A stretch of DNA of 64,000 bases from Ignavibacteriales bacterium (GTDB taxonomy: Bacteria; Bacteroidota; Ignavibacteria; Ignavibacteriales; Melioribacteraceae). Position 1 is the stretch's first letter; every line of letters starts with the position of its first letter. The position numbers were made by a program, and so were the translations under genes. Shown in pieces: positions 55,054 to 63,299 of the stretch. The notes under the pieces were generated by a model. That model did no database searches and was not told where the DNA came from. It saw nothing but the letters and a program-made list of their open reading frames with translations. Where the stretch lies: contig JAPLFG010000003.1 in assembly GCA_026390795.1 (NCBI GenBank), positions 1,612,001-1,676,000 on the forward strand, in the 5' to 3' direction.

Positions 55054-56832
55054 CTATAAATTTTTCATCCAAGCACTCCGAAGCGAAAGCTGCTCGTCGG
55101 TAGCATCTTCCAAAACTTTGAATTGGTGTTTCAATGCTCTTGGCTGCATAGCAACTTTTACATCAAGTTGTTTGCCGCTTCTATCAACAGTAAGCACAAA
55201 TGTATCGCCAACTTTCATCTTACTCATAAAACTGAATTTCGTTTGAGCATTTTGAAGAGTAACTTCTTCGCCGTTTAATTTAGCTATAAAATCGCCGGGC
55301 GCAACTCCGTCACTTGTTTGATTATCAACTTTTGTTATAATGAACTTGTTATCCTTCACGCTTATTCCAAAACCCAAAGAAATTTTTGAACTATCCACAC
55401 CGGCAATTTCAGTGTATTCAATTCCAAGTTTGCCAAAGTATTCTGCAACCGGAAGTTTCTCTGCCCCCTTAATGTATTTATTAATAAAATCTGCAATTTC
55501 AGGATAAGTTCTATTTACAAATTCAGTGAAAAATTCTTTTTCGCTGAATGCTTTATTCATTCCGTAATCTTTGTAAAGTTGATTTAGAACTTCTCGTAAT
55601 CCCTTTGTTCCGTGAGAAAGGTCAAGAATTCGTATATCCAATAGAGTTCCTACAAGAGCACCTTTCATGTAAATGTTTGGATACTGGTCCTGGCGTTCTG
55701 TTGAATGGAGCGACAAATCCACAAGCGAAATATTGGGATCATAATTATCATTTTGCAAAAGTTTTTGAGTCATCTCACCTAAATATTCGTTCAACGACAT
55801 TAGGTAATCTCTCAACTGAATAATATCGGCAGCCCACTCTGTAACACCTTCATATAGCCAAATGTGTTGGGACATCGTCGGCTTTTCAAAATTGAAATTG
55901 CCAACAAGTTCGCTGTGAATATTGAGCGGTGTAATTACATGATAAAATTCATGCGCGGCTGTAGAACGGATCTCTTTTGCAAAATTTCCTTCAAGCGCAT
56001 TTTCTGTAAAAATATATTCCGAACTGAAATTGTGTTCCCATGCACCGGCGGAAAAATTTTCAAAATGGAAAAGGAATGTATACTTGTTAACCGGCAAACC
56101 ATCTGTAAACTGGCTTGTTGCGCTCAGCAGATCTTCTAACAAAAGTAAAATCTGATCGGAATTTATTTTCCCGGTTTTTGAATATGTAAAAACATCAACG
56201 GTTGTGTTCTCAATTTTAGTAGATGTCTTTGTTAGATTGCCGAGAAGGATAGGAGAATCAACAACGTAATCATAATCGGTAGCGTTATAGAAGCCATCAT
56301 TATCTTTATTCATTGCAGTACCAACAAGCCATTCATTAGGATATTCTAATTTTATCTTTATCGGAGTTCTTTGCATCCCGTGAAAATATCCGAATACGCA
56401 TTGACCATTGATTAATACATTGTCTTTTTCAATAGTAGTTCCGCACATAGGATAAATCGAATTTTCTTTTACCGGATGATCCCAAGTATCTGCAACAGTG
56501 TAGATTACTTTTGCAGTTTTTAACGGCTCTTCTAATTCCCACTGATTTGTTGAAATTTGCTTAGCACCGAGCTCCGCTCCGCTCGAATCAAAAGCTTTGA
56601 ATGAACGGACATATCTTCCCACATCCATTGTCTGGTAGGTTCCGGGTGCGGTAGACGCAAATTGATAAATTTTATTCTGTTCCGAAAGTTTTTCAGGTAG
56701 CAATGTTACTTTGAAAAGATCGTCAGCCCTGTCGTTTAGATTGATGAAGAATTTTTGCTGTGCAAAAACTGAATAGAATTGTGTAATAAGGATAACAAGA
56801 ACAAATGCAGAGAGACGAAATATACTTTTCAT
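55054..56832 (-). CDS. Secreted M61-family peptidase with PDZ domain
   Basis: I start at ATG 56832, which has AAGGAACGG upstream; an ATG 18 bp earlier contains this ribosome site. The 592-residue protein has a signal peptide, an N-terminal M61 sheet domain (to about 190), the zinc helix AAHEFYHVITPLN (HExxH) with the downstream Glu in WLYEGVTEW, and a C-terminal PDZ domain (about 485-570, GFGISVKDNKFIITKV). Glycyl aminopeptidases of this family release N-terminal Gly and Ala from peptides in the periplasm. Single-gene unit. Confidence 0.92.
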   Translation of the reverse strand: MKSIFRLSAFVLVILITQFYSVFAQQKFFINLNDRADDLFKVTLLPEKLSEQNKIYQFASTAPGTYQTMDVGRYVRSFKAFDSSGAELGAKQISTNQWELEEPLKTAKVIYTVADTWDHPVKENSIYPMCGTTIEKDNVLINGQCVFGYFHGMQRTPIKIKLEYPNEWLVGTAMNKDNDGFYNATDYDYVVDSPILLGNLTKTSTKIENTTVDVFTYSKTGKINSDQILLLLEDLLSATSQFTDGLPVNKYTFLFHFENFSAGAWEHNFSSEYIFTENALEGNFAKEIRSTAAHEFYHVITPLNIHSELVGNFNFEKPTMSQHIWLYEGVTEWAADIIQLRDYLMSLNEYLGEMTQKLLQNDNYDPNISLVDLSLHSTERQDQYPNIYMKGALVGTLLDIRILDLSHGTKGLREVLNQLYKDYGMNKAFSEKEFFTEFVNRTYPEIADFINKYIKGAEKLPVAEYFGKLGIEYTEIAGVDSSKISLGFGISVKDNKFIITKVDNQTSDGVAPGDFIAKLNGEEVTLQNAQTKFSFMSKMKVGDTFVLTVDRSGKQLDVKVAMQPRALKHQFKVLEDATDEQLSLRSAWMKNL

Positions 56833-56951
56833 TATAACCGTTCCTTTCATTTAAAATGACTGTCCATTGAGACGGTCTGTTATCAAAAGAGTTCTGCATT
56901 TACCCCGGTAAAAAATACGCCCCAAGATTTGCAATATTTGATGTATTACAT

Positions 56952-58451
56952 TTATTTTTTTTCAAACAACAATTCCGTAAAAATAAAATCGGGTGAGTTT
57001 GGTACTTCAAACGTCATTTGCTTTGCCTCACCTTTGAAGTTCATATCGAATTTGACGTAGCCGCGTGTTAAAAATTCGTCTTCCCAATCGATCTGGAACA
57101 TATCATATTGATAGTGTTTCAATTCTCCGCGGAAAGTGGGTGTTGGAACGAATTGTAAAAATAATTTACCGTCTTTCATGGAAACAGTTGCATCGCCGTA
57201 CATTTTATCTTCGTAAGTACCGCAATATTTTTCTAATGGCAGAGAAGGTTTGGAATCCTTTACCCGAATCTCTTCACGGCGGTTAATCTCTTTCTCAAAT
57301 GCAGCTTTGCGCCTTGCATAACCGTCAAGCGACATTTTTTCATAATCTTTCGGTTCAACGTTTGATATCACATCTAAAATATAATTACTAACCGCGCCGA
57401 CCATCCCGACTTCTAAATTGCTTAGCAGTACAAATCCAAAATTATCTTCTGGTACAAGTGTTACCTGAGAGACCATTCCCGGCATTCCTCCGCCGTGGCT
57501 CAAAGTTTTTTTGCCGTTCCTATAATTTATTCCCCACCCTAATCCGTAATTTCCACTTCCAACTGCAGTCTGGTTAGACCACATTTCCATTGATTGACGT
57601 TCACTGAAAATCTTTTGTTTGTTGTAAGTTCCTTTGCCTAATTGCAGCCGGATCCATTGTGCCATTTCAATCGCGCTCGAATTCAGACCGAGGGCGCCGT
57701 GTGCGTTATCTTGCTGAACGTCGCTGTAAATTTTCATCGAGCCGTCTTTTTCATAATGAGCTTTTGCGGCATTGCCGTCATTATTGAACAAAGCATAACT
57801 GGTATTTGTATGATTCATTCCCAGCGGATTTAATATATGGGCACGAACGTAATCGGCCCACGCGGTATCAGTTACAGATTTGATAATTTCTGCCGCAGTT
57901 ATGAACATAATGTTTTGATATCCGTACCGGCTACGGAAACTTGATGTTGGTTTTAAAAACCGTGCACGGCGGATAACCTCTTTGCGGTCATATATTGAAC
58001 TTAACCAGAGAAAATCACCGCTGAATGTTGCAAGACCGCTTCTATGTGTAATGAGATCTCGAACCACCATCTCCTTAGTAACCCAGGGATCGTACATTTG
58101 AAAATCCGGAAGGTATTTTGTCACAGGGTCATCCCACTTTAATTTTCCTTCATCGACCAAAGTTGCAAGCGATGCCGTTGTGAATGCTTTGCTGCAAGAT
58201 GCAATTACAAAAAGAGTGTTCTCGTCGACAGGTTCATTTTTTGCAATGTCTTTAACGCCGTATCCTTTTGCAAAGATCACCGAATCGTTTTTTACTATGG
58301 CAACTGAAAAGCCTGGCATCTTCCAATCTGTCATTGCCTTAGTTATTAATGAATCAATCCTCTTAATTTTATCTTGCTGTGCCGGGGAATTTGTGAAGAT
58401 GAATCCAAAGAGTAAAAGAAACGAATAGAAAAGAAGTTTTTTTGATTTCAT
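56952..58451 (-). CDS. Secreted beta-lactamase-fold serine hydrolase (class C type) with DUF3471 domain
   Basis: The 499 residues comprise a signal peptide, the serine hydrolase domain with Ser85-x-x-Lys88 (ASCSKAFT), the Tyr motif in RYGYQNIMF and HGGGMPGM as the third motif, and a C-terminal DUF3471 lipocalin-like domain (about 405-499). Relatives are esterases, D-aminopeptidases or carboxypeptidases more often than true beta-lactamases, so antibiotic resistance should not be assumed. It follows the PEBP gene after 108 bp containing a repeat. Confidence 0.9.
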   Translation of the reverse strand: MKSKKLLFYSFLLLFGFIFTNSPAQQDKIKRIDSLITKAMTDWKMPGFSVAIVKNDSVIFAKGYGVKDIAKNEPVDENTLFVIASCSKAFTTASLATLVDEGKLKWDDPVTKYLPDFQMYDPWVTKEMVVRDLITHRSGLATFSGDFLWLSSIYDRKEVIRRARFLKPTSSFRSRYGYQNIMFITAAEIIKSVTDTAWADYVRAHILNPLGMNHTNTSYALFNNDGNAAKAHYEKDGSMKIYSDVQQDNAHGALGLNSSAIEMAQWIRLQLGKGTYNKQKIFSERQSMEMWSNQTAVGSGNYGLGWGINYRNGKKTLSHGGGMPGMVSQVTLVPEDNFGFVLLSNLEVGMVGAVSNYILDVISNVEPKDYEKMSLDGYARRKAAFEKEINRREEIRVKDSKPSLPLEKYCGTYEDKMYGDATVSMKDGKLFLQFVPTPTFRGELKHYQYDMFQIDWEDEFLTRGYVKFDMNFKGEAKQMTFEVPNSPDFIFTELLFEKK

Positions 58452-58515
58452 GTTTTTGCTCCGGATGAATGTTCTGAGAAATAGCAGTTAAGATCAACCG
58501 CAGAAGTATCGCTTC

Positions 58516-58547
58516 CTGCTCATGATCTTGTTCTTAATCTTATTCTT
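58516..58547. repeat. Intergenic repeat resembling the unit at 2730-2781
   Basis: TGCTCATGATCTTGTTCTTA (58517 onwards) matches the complement of the right half of the inverted repeat at 2730-2781 in most positions. Both copies are between genes. Only half of the palindrome is clear here. Confidence 0.45.
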
Positions 58548-58559
58548 CATCGTCAGATT

Positions 58560-59024
58560 TTATCTCTGCCGATTATACTTTCCAATCAAAATTGCTTCGG
58601 CTAAAATATGCCCTTTCATAGCATCGAGCAATTGTTTTTTGGTTGTACTTTCTTTTAATGGAAGCAAAAGATCAAGGGCATACAGTTTGAAAAAGTATCT
58701 GTGTGTACCGGAGGGAGGGCACGGACCGCCATAGTTGTTTTTGCGGAAATCATTTGTTCCTTCAATCGTGCCTTTAGGTAGATTATGTTTTGAGGAAGAT
58801 TCTTCTATCAACTCCCTTGCATCTGAGGGAATATTAAAAAGAATCCAATGAACCCAAGCGCCAACTGGTGCGTCGGGATCGTCGACTATGATAGCGAATG
58901 ATTTGGTTTTTTCAGGCGGGGTTGTCCATGAAAGCGGAGGAGAAATATTCGCACCGTCGCATGTATATTTAGGGGGGATTAACTCTCCATCCTTGAATGA
59001 AGGACTGAACAATTTAAAATCCAT
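58560..59024 (-). CDS. YbhB/YbcL-family PEBP (Raf kinase inhibitor-like) protein
   Basis: ATG 59024 has GAGG at a proper distance, giving 154 residues (MDFKLFSPSF...). Longer starts at 59039 or 59117 are possible; the longest adds a hydrophobic stretch of about 18 residues. The PEBP ligand-site motifs are present: YTCDGANISPPLSW, DDPDAPVGAWVHW and GGPCPPSGTHRYFFKLYAL. Bacterial members bind small anions or phospholipid-like ligands; the role is unclear. It follows the cytidylate-kinase-like gene closely and is probably co-transcribed. Confidence 0.9.
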   Translation of the reverse strand: MDFKLFSPSFKDGELIPPKYTCDGANISPPLSWTTPPEKTKSFAIIVDDPDAPVGAWVHWILFNIPSDARELIEESSSKHNLPKGTIEGTNDFRKNNYGGPCPPSGTHRYFFKLYALDLLLPLKESTTKKQLLDAMKGHILAEAILIGKYNRQR

Positions 59025-59127
59025 TTTAACCTCATTCATATTTTTGTGAAAGAGATTTATGTTCGCAATCTGCAAAAGAACAACCATTAAAAAATAATAA
59101 TACGATAACCCGCTCATTATCGTTCAA

Positions 59128-59877
59128 TCACTCATTTACTTCTTCTTTAACGGATTCTTTAAAAAATTGCGGAAATTTTTTAATTACACAATGCCCAATC
59201 ATCTCGGCAATATCTTCGGATTCCAGAAGATTAGTGTTTATAACAGAATGGTAGAGAAGAGGATCGTCGATATCTTTATGGAAATATTTCCAATGATAAT
59301 TTTTTCTCTCTTCGTCTTCCCGTTTAATAAACTCGCTCGCTGCTTTGTGATCAACATTGTAGAGCCGCATTGCGTTTTCAATTCTGAAATTTAACGGCGC
59401 AACCAGCCGGAGATGAAAAGCGTTCGCCTTTTTTGATAAAATGATATTTGCAGCTCTTCCGACAATAATTGCATTACCGAATTCTGCAAGCTTCATTATT
59501 GTATGTGTGGTTTTATGCAGCAGATAAATTTTTGAAGGAGAGATTCCGAGAATTTCTCCGAACCATGAATCAACCTTTGACGGCTTTTCCTCAACTAAAA
59601 ATTTTCTGAAATGATCGGGAAGATGATGATCTTCCATAATTTTTTCGATAAGAGCGCGGTCAAATAATGTCCAGTCGTTGTAATCATCAATCGCGTACCT
59701 ATTAAAATACTCTGTCAGTTTTTCGCAAATAACCACCGCGCCAATTCCGGTTTCCCGGGAAATTGTAATAACCGGACCGGGATTCAGCTTGCGTTTGTGA
59801 ATTTTAGCTTCACTTGTTTCTTGATAGTGTCTGTCAATGTAGATGCGGGCTTTTTCGTAAGTACCAAGGACTTTCAT
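59128..59877 (-). CDS. Cytidylate kinase-like family protein
   Basis: The 249-residue product has the pattern of the cytidylate-kinase-like family: PVITISRETGIGAVVICEKL as a variant phosphate loop, LFDRALIEKIMEDHHLP, IIVGRAANIIL, VAPLNFRIENAMRLY and REDEERKNYHWKYF. It is expected to be a P-loop kinase in the cytoplasm, but the substrate is not known and this is not the housekeeping Cmk. The ribosome site GGAGGTGTAAA is very strong. It is the first gene of the unit with the PEBP gene. Confidence 0.85.
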   Translation of the reverse strand: MKVLGTYEKARIYIDRHYQETSEAKIHKRKLNPGPVITISRETGIGAVVICEKLTEYFNRYAIDDYNDWTLFDRALIEKIMEDHHLPDHFRKFLVEEKPSKVDSWFGEILGISPSKIYLLHKTTHTIMKLAEFGNAIIVGRAANIILSKKANAFHLRLVAPLNFRIENAMRLYNVDHKAASEFIKREDEERKNYHWKYFHKDIDDPLLYHSVINTNLLESEDIAEMIGHCVIKKFPQFFKESVKEEVNE

Positions 59878-59966
59878 TTTACACCTCCGGGTAAGTTATA
59901 AATGGAGGAGAGGAAATTTCCACCAGAAATTTAATGAAATTTCGGCTAAGTGTGAATAAAACTAAA

Positions 59967-59999
59967 AGAGCGGGAGGATCTAATTAATCCTTCCGCTCT
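59967..59999 (-). terminator. Intrinsic terminator of the exported amidase gene
   Basis: AGAGCGGGAGGAT (59967-59979) pairs with ATCCTTCCGCTCT (59987-59999) with one G-T pair around a 7-base loop. Read on the minus strand it is followed by TTTTAGTTTTATT and lies about 50 bp after the amidase stop. Confidence 0.82.
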
Positions 60000-60046
60000 A
60001 ATTTGACGAAACGTTAAAAACAACTCAAAAAAATTGAAATTATTTT

Positions 60047-61711
60047 TTAATCCATCTTAGGATGTTTCTTATGAAAATCCGTTGCGTCTTGAAACATTTT
60101 TGCGAATGCGATTATTTTACCTTCATCAAAAAGTCTTCCCATAAATGTAATGCTGGTTAATATTCCTTTGTCGGTAAATCCGGTTGGAACAACTACACAA
60201 GGATTGCCTGTCAGATTAGTTAGCAGCAAATTATTTCCTTCCCAGGAAGGAGCAATATAGAGATCAACTTTCTTCATCATTTTTTGCATTTCCTGAATGA
60301 GCATGTAACGAATTCTATTTGCGTTAATGTATTCTACTGCGGGAATGAAGCGTGAAGCGCGAAAAATATTAGGCCACGCTCCTTTAAATTGACGGGCGAG
60401 CATGTCATCTTTATTAGTTCGTGTCAGTTCATCGAATGCGGCACCGGCTTCCGCAGTTAAAATTATTGCTATATCGTTTGTCGCAATCTCCGGAAGTTCA
60501 ATAGGGATAAGCTGCGCTCCCAGTTCCGCAAGTTTTTTCAAGACGAGTGAATCATTCTGATGGAACCGGTATTTTTTTGCAAAATCATTTTTCAAGAAAC
60601 CGATTTTCAATTTTTTAAAATCAAGCTTCGGCTGATAGTTGAACGGCGCATCATATAAAGTCTGATCAATTCCATCCTTGCCGTAAATTGCATTAAAAAC
60701 AATTGCAAGATCTTCTGCGTTTCGGCAGATAGGTCCGATTTTATCCATCGACCAGCTTAAAGCCATTGCGCCTGTTCTGCTGACTCTTCCGTAAGTCGGT
60801 CGCAAACCCGTAACTCCGCAAACGGTTGATGGAGAAACAATTGAACCCCATGTTTCGGTGCCGATTGCAAACGGAAGAAGTCCCGCCGAAACGGAAGAAG
60901 CCGAACCTGCCGAAGATCCGCTCGATCCTTTTGTTGTATCCCACGGATTGCGTGTCATTCCGCCGAACCAAACATCATCCATTGCAAGTTCGCCCATTGA
61001 AAGTTTGGCGCATAAAACAGCTCCGGCATCCTCCAATTTTTTTATTACTGTCGCGTCTTCATTGTTCAATTGATCTTTATACGGTGCTGCGCCCCATGTT
61101 GTATTATAATCTTTTGAGTTAAGTAAATCTTTAACACCGAAAGGAATTCCATGAAGCATACCGCGGTATTTTCCTTTAGAAATTTCTTGATCGGCTTTTT
61201 CTGCTTGACGGAGCGCCCGTTCTTCGGTTAGAGTTATTACGGAATGAAGTTTCGGTCCGTATTTTTTTAATCTTTCTAGATAAAATTTTGTCAATTGTGT
61301 CGAAGTGATTTTTTTTGTTTTGATTAATTGCGCGAGCTCGCCGATCGAATAAAAAGTTATCTCCTCAATATTCTTAGGCATCTTTACGTATGAGTAATCG
61401 CTAAACTTCAGCAGTTTTTGTTTCTGATCGAACTTGAACCCGGCCGGAATCGGATTAAATAATATTGCCGGAGGAATGCTGTTGGCAATATGAATTTTGC
61501 GGATGTTCTCGTAATTGCCCAACTGATCGTTGAGTGCGTCTTGCATTGAATCACGCTCGGTATCTGTGAACTCAAGTCCGATTATTTTTTCCGCATTTGG
61601 AATCATTTCTTTTTTGATCTTCCCCTCTTTCTGCTGGGCAAAGGAGGATATATTGAAAAGAAATAATCCAGTTATAAAAACATATAAAATGCTGCGATTA
61701 AATTGTCTCAT
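60047..61711 (-). CDS. Exported amidase-signature enzyme
   Basis: The 554-residue protein has a signal peptide (MRQFNRSILYVFITGLFLFN...SSFAQ) and the amidase signature domain. The Ser-Ser-Lys triad is readable: Lys in GIPFGVKDLL, the cis-Ser in TWGSIVSPS and the nucleophile in TKGSSGSSAGSASS. Cytoplasmic GatA shares this fold, but the signal peptide and absence of GatB/GatC neighbours argue for a periplasmic amide hydrolase, perhaps acting on peptides or modified amides. It is transcribed alone to the terminator at 59967. Confidence 0.92.
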   Translation of the reverse strand: MRQFNRSILYVFITGLFLFNISSFAQQKEGKIKKEMIPNAEKIIGLEFTDTERDSMQDALNDQLGNYENIRKIHIANSIPPAILFNPIPAGFKFDQKQKLLKFSDYSYVKMPKNIEEITFYSIGELAQLIKTKKITSTQLTKFYLERLKKYGPKLHSVITLTEERALRQAEKADQEISKGKYRGMLHGIPFGVKDLLNSKDYNTTWGAAPYKDQLNNEDATVIKKLEDAGAVLCAKLSMGELAMDDVWFGGMTRNPWDTTKGSSGSSAGSASSVSAGLLPFAIGTETWGSIVSPSTVCGVTGLRPTYGRVSRTGAMALSWSMDKIGPICRNAEDLAIVFNAIYGKDGIDQTLYDAPFNYQPKLDFKKLKIGFLKNDFAKKYRFHQNDSLVLKKLAELGAQLIPIELPEIATNDIAIILTAEAGAAFDELTRTNKDDMLARQFKGAWPNIFRASRFIPAVEYINANRIRYMLIQEMQKMMKKVDLYIAPSWEGNNLLLTNLTGNPCVVVPTGFTDKGILTSITFMGRLFDEGKIIAFAKMFQDATDFHKKHPKMD

Positions 61712-61800
61712 CTTTTTTCCTCTTTAACAAAGATTGGTTTTGATTAAAATTAGGTATTGAGCTAAAAGGAAACAAGAAAGATTTTTCCTAAATTTGCCGC

Positions 61801-62436
61801 ATGAAAATTGAAAACTATAAACATATTATCTGGGACTGGAACGGCACTATAATAAATGACGTAAGTCTCAGCATGGATCTAATTAACCAGCTCTTGTCTG
61901 CCCGCGGACTAAAACAGCTGAATATTGAAGAATACCGCGAGATTTTTACAATTCCTGTAAAAAATTATTATGCCGAACTTGGCTTTGATTTTTCTAAAGA
62001 ATCGTTTGAGGTTGTTGGTAAAGAGTGGATGGACGGATACGAGAAAAGAAAATTTGAATGCGGTCTTTATGATAGAGTTATTGATATTCTAAATAAAATC
62101 AATCAGCTTGGCATCGGTCAATCAATACTTTCTGCATATTCACAACATACACTCGATGAGATGGTCGAGCATCATGGTTTAAAAAAATATTTTACGCATG
62201 TTGTCGGTCTCGATAATATTTACGCAGCAAGTAAACTTCATCTGGGCAAAGATTTGATGAAAAGATTGGGTAACGGGAAGGGGGAGACTCTTCTAATTGG
62301 CGATACTGAACATGATTATGAAGTGGCTATGGAGATCGGTGCCGACTGTGTTTTAATTGCGAACGGACACCAGAGTAAAGATAAATTAGAAAAACTTGGC
62401 TGCGTTGTCCTCCCGAATTTAAATTTTCTTCTGTGA
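61801..62436 (+). CDS. HAD-superfamily phosphatase, phosphoglycolate phosphatase-like
   Basis: The 211-residue protein has the HAD motifs: I as WDWNGTIIND with the nucleophile Asp, II as SAYSQHT, III as the Lys in SKLHLGKDL, IV as LIGDTEHDYEVA. The general-acid Asp position of motif I is Asn in DWN, a variation seen in this subgroup. A helical cap lies at about 20-85. It removes phosphate from a small cytoplasmic metabolite. The 3' end overlaps the convergent M23 gene by 18 bp. Confidence 0.9.
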   Translation: MKIENYKHIIWDWNGTIINDVSLSMDLINQLLSARGLKQLNIEEYREIFTIPVKNYYAELGFDFSKESFEVVGKEWMDGYEKRKFECGLYDRVIDILNKINQLGIGQSILSAYSQHTLDEMVEHHGLKKYFTHVVGLDNIYAASKLHLGKDLMKRLGNGKGETLLIGDTEHDYEVAMEIGADCVLIANGHQSKDKLEKLGCVVLPNLNFLL

Positions 62437-63249
62437 AGGTAGAACCAAATTAAACAAACTCATCGGATCGATTCTTTTTTTATACCATTGAACACCAAGG
62501 TGTAGATGCGGTCCGGTTGCACGACCTGTTGAGCCCGCCAGACCAATAACTTCACCCTTTTTTATCTTCTGACTATTTTTCGCAAGAAGTTTACTCATGT
62601 GAAGATAAACGCTTGTTAATCCTTGTCCGTGATCGAGAAGAATGAAATTGCCGTTATAGTAAAAATTGTCTCCGGCGATTCGTACAACACCATCGCTAAT
62701 TGCCCTAATAGAATCTCCCACTTCAGCGGAAAAATCGAGACCGTTATGAATATTTGCCTTTTTGCCATTGAGAATTCTTTGACTTCCAAATACGCTTCTT
62801 ATATCAACGCTGTCAACCGGATATGCAAAGCCGGACATGAACAACGCGTTTTTCACTTTGCCTACTTTCGCACGCGCAGCTTTCATTAATTTACTTTCGC
62901 GTTGAATTTTTTTCAACTCTCTCTTGGGCGGGGTTACATATTTTTTCGCGATTGTTAAACTCTGTTCTTCATACTTACGCGGTTCAAGAGTATACTCCAA
63001 TGTTTTTACTTTTGTGTTTTTGAAGCGTATTTTTACTTTGAATAGACCTTTTGCGTCACGGTCAAATCCAAACACAAACGCACCGGATTTATCAATCTGT
63101 AAATTCACACCGTTCAACTGAGCGCTTGTAATATCTTTTCCGACACCTACAATAATTCCGCCCTGTTGAGCTTCTCCGTAAAAATTTATTTCTTGTGCCG
63201 TAAGCGTTGTCGAGAAAAATAAAACAATAAAAATGGAAATTGCTTTCAT
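62419..63249 (-). CDS. Secreted M23-family peptidoglycan endopeptidase
   Basis: The 276 residues have a signal peptide (ending LTAQE), an N-terminal sheet domain (about 20-100) and the LytM/M23 domain with metal and catalytic residues in ANIHNGLDFSA (His, Asp), VYLHMS and GPHLHLGVQW (HxH). It cuts peptide cross-links in the cell wall. It is followed upstream by a partial outer-membrane barrel gene (50-bp gap), so the two may share a transcript. Confidence 0.93.
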   Translation of the reverse strand: MKAISIFIVLFFSTTLTAQEINFYGEAQQGGIIVGVGKDITSAQLNGVNLQIDKSGAFVFGFDRDAKGLFKVKIRFKNTKVKTLEYTLEPRKYEEQSLTIAKKYVTPPKRELKKIQRESKLMKAARAKVGKVKNALFMSGFAYPVDSVDIRSVFGSQRILNGKKANIHNGLDFSAEVGDSIRAISDGVVRIAGDNFYYNGNFILLDHGQGLTSVYLHMSKLLAKNSQKIKKGEVIGLAGSTGRATGPHLHLGVQWYKKRIDPMSLFNLVLPSQKKI

Positions 63250-63299
63250 TTAAACGTCTCCTACGAATAATTATCAAAATAAGGATTAATAATAAGTTG

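Noticed and set aside
56952-58451. Antibiotic-resistance beta-lactamase
   Set aside because: The fold and SxxK are right, but the DUF3471 tail and the third motif match esterase/peptidase relatives; nothing supports drug hydrolysis.
60047-61711. GatA subunit of the tRNA amidotransferase
   Set aside because: Signal peptide and lack of gatB/gatC nearby; the amidase signature is shared by many enzymes.
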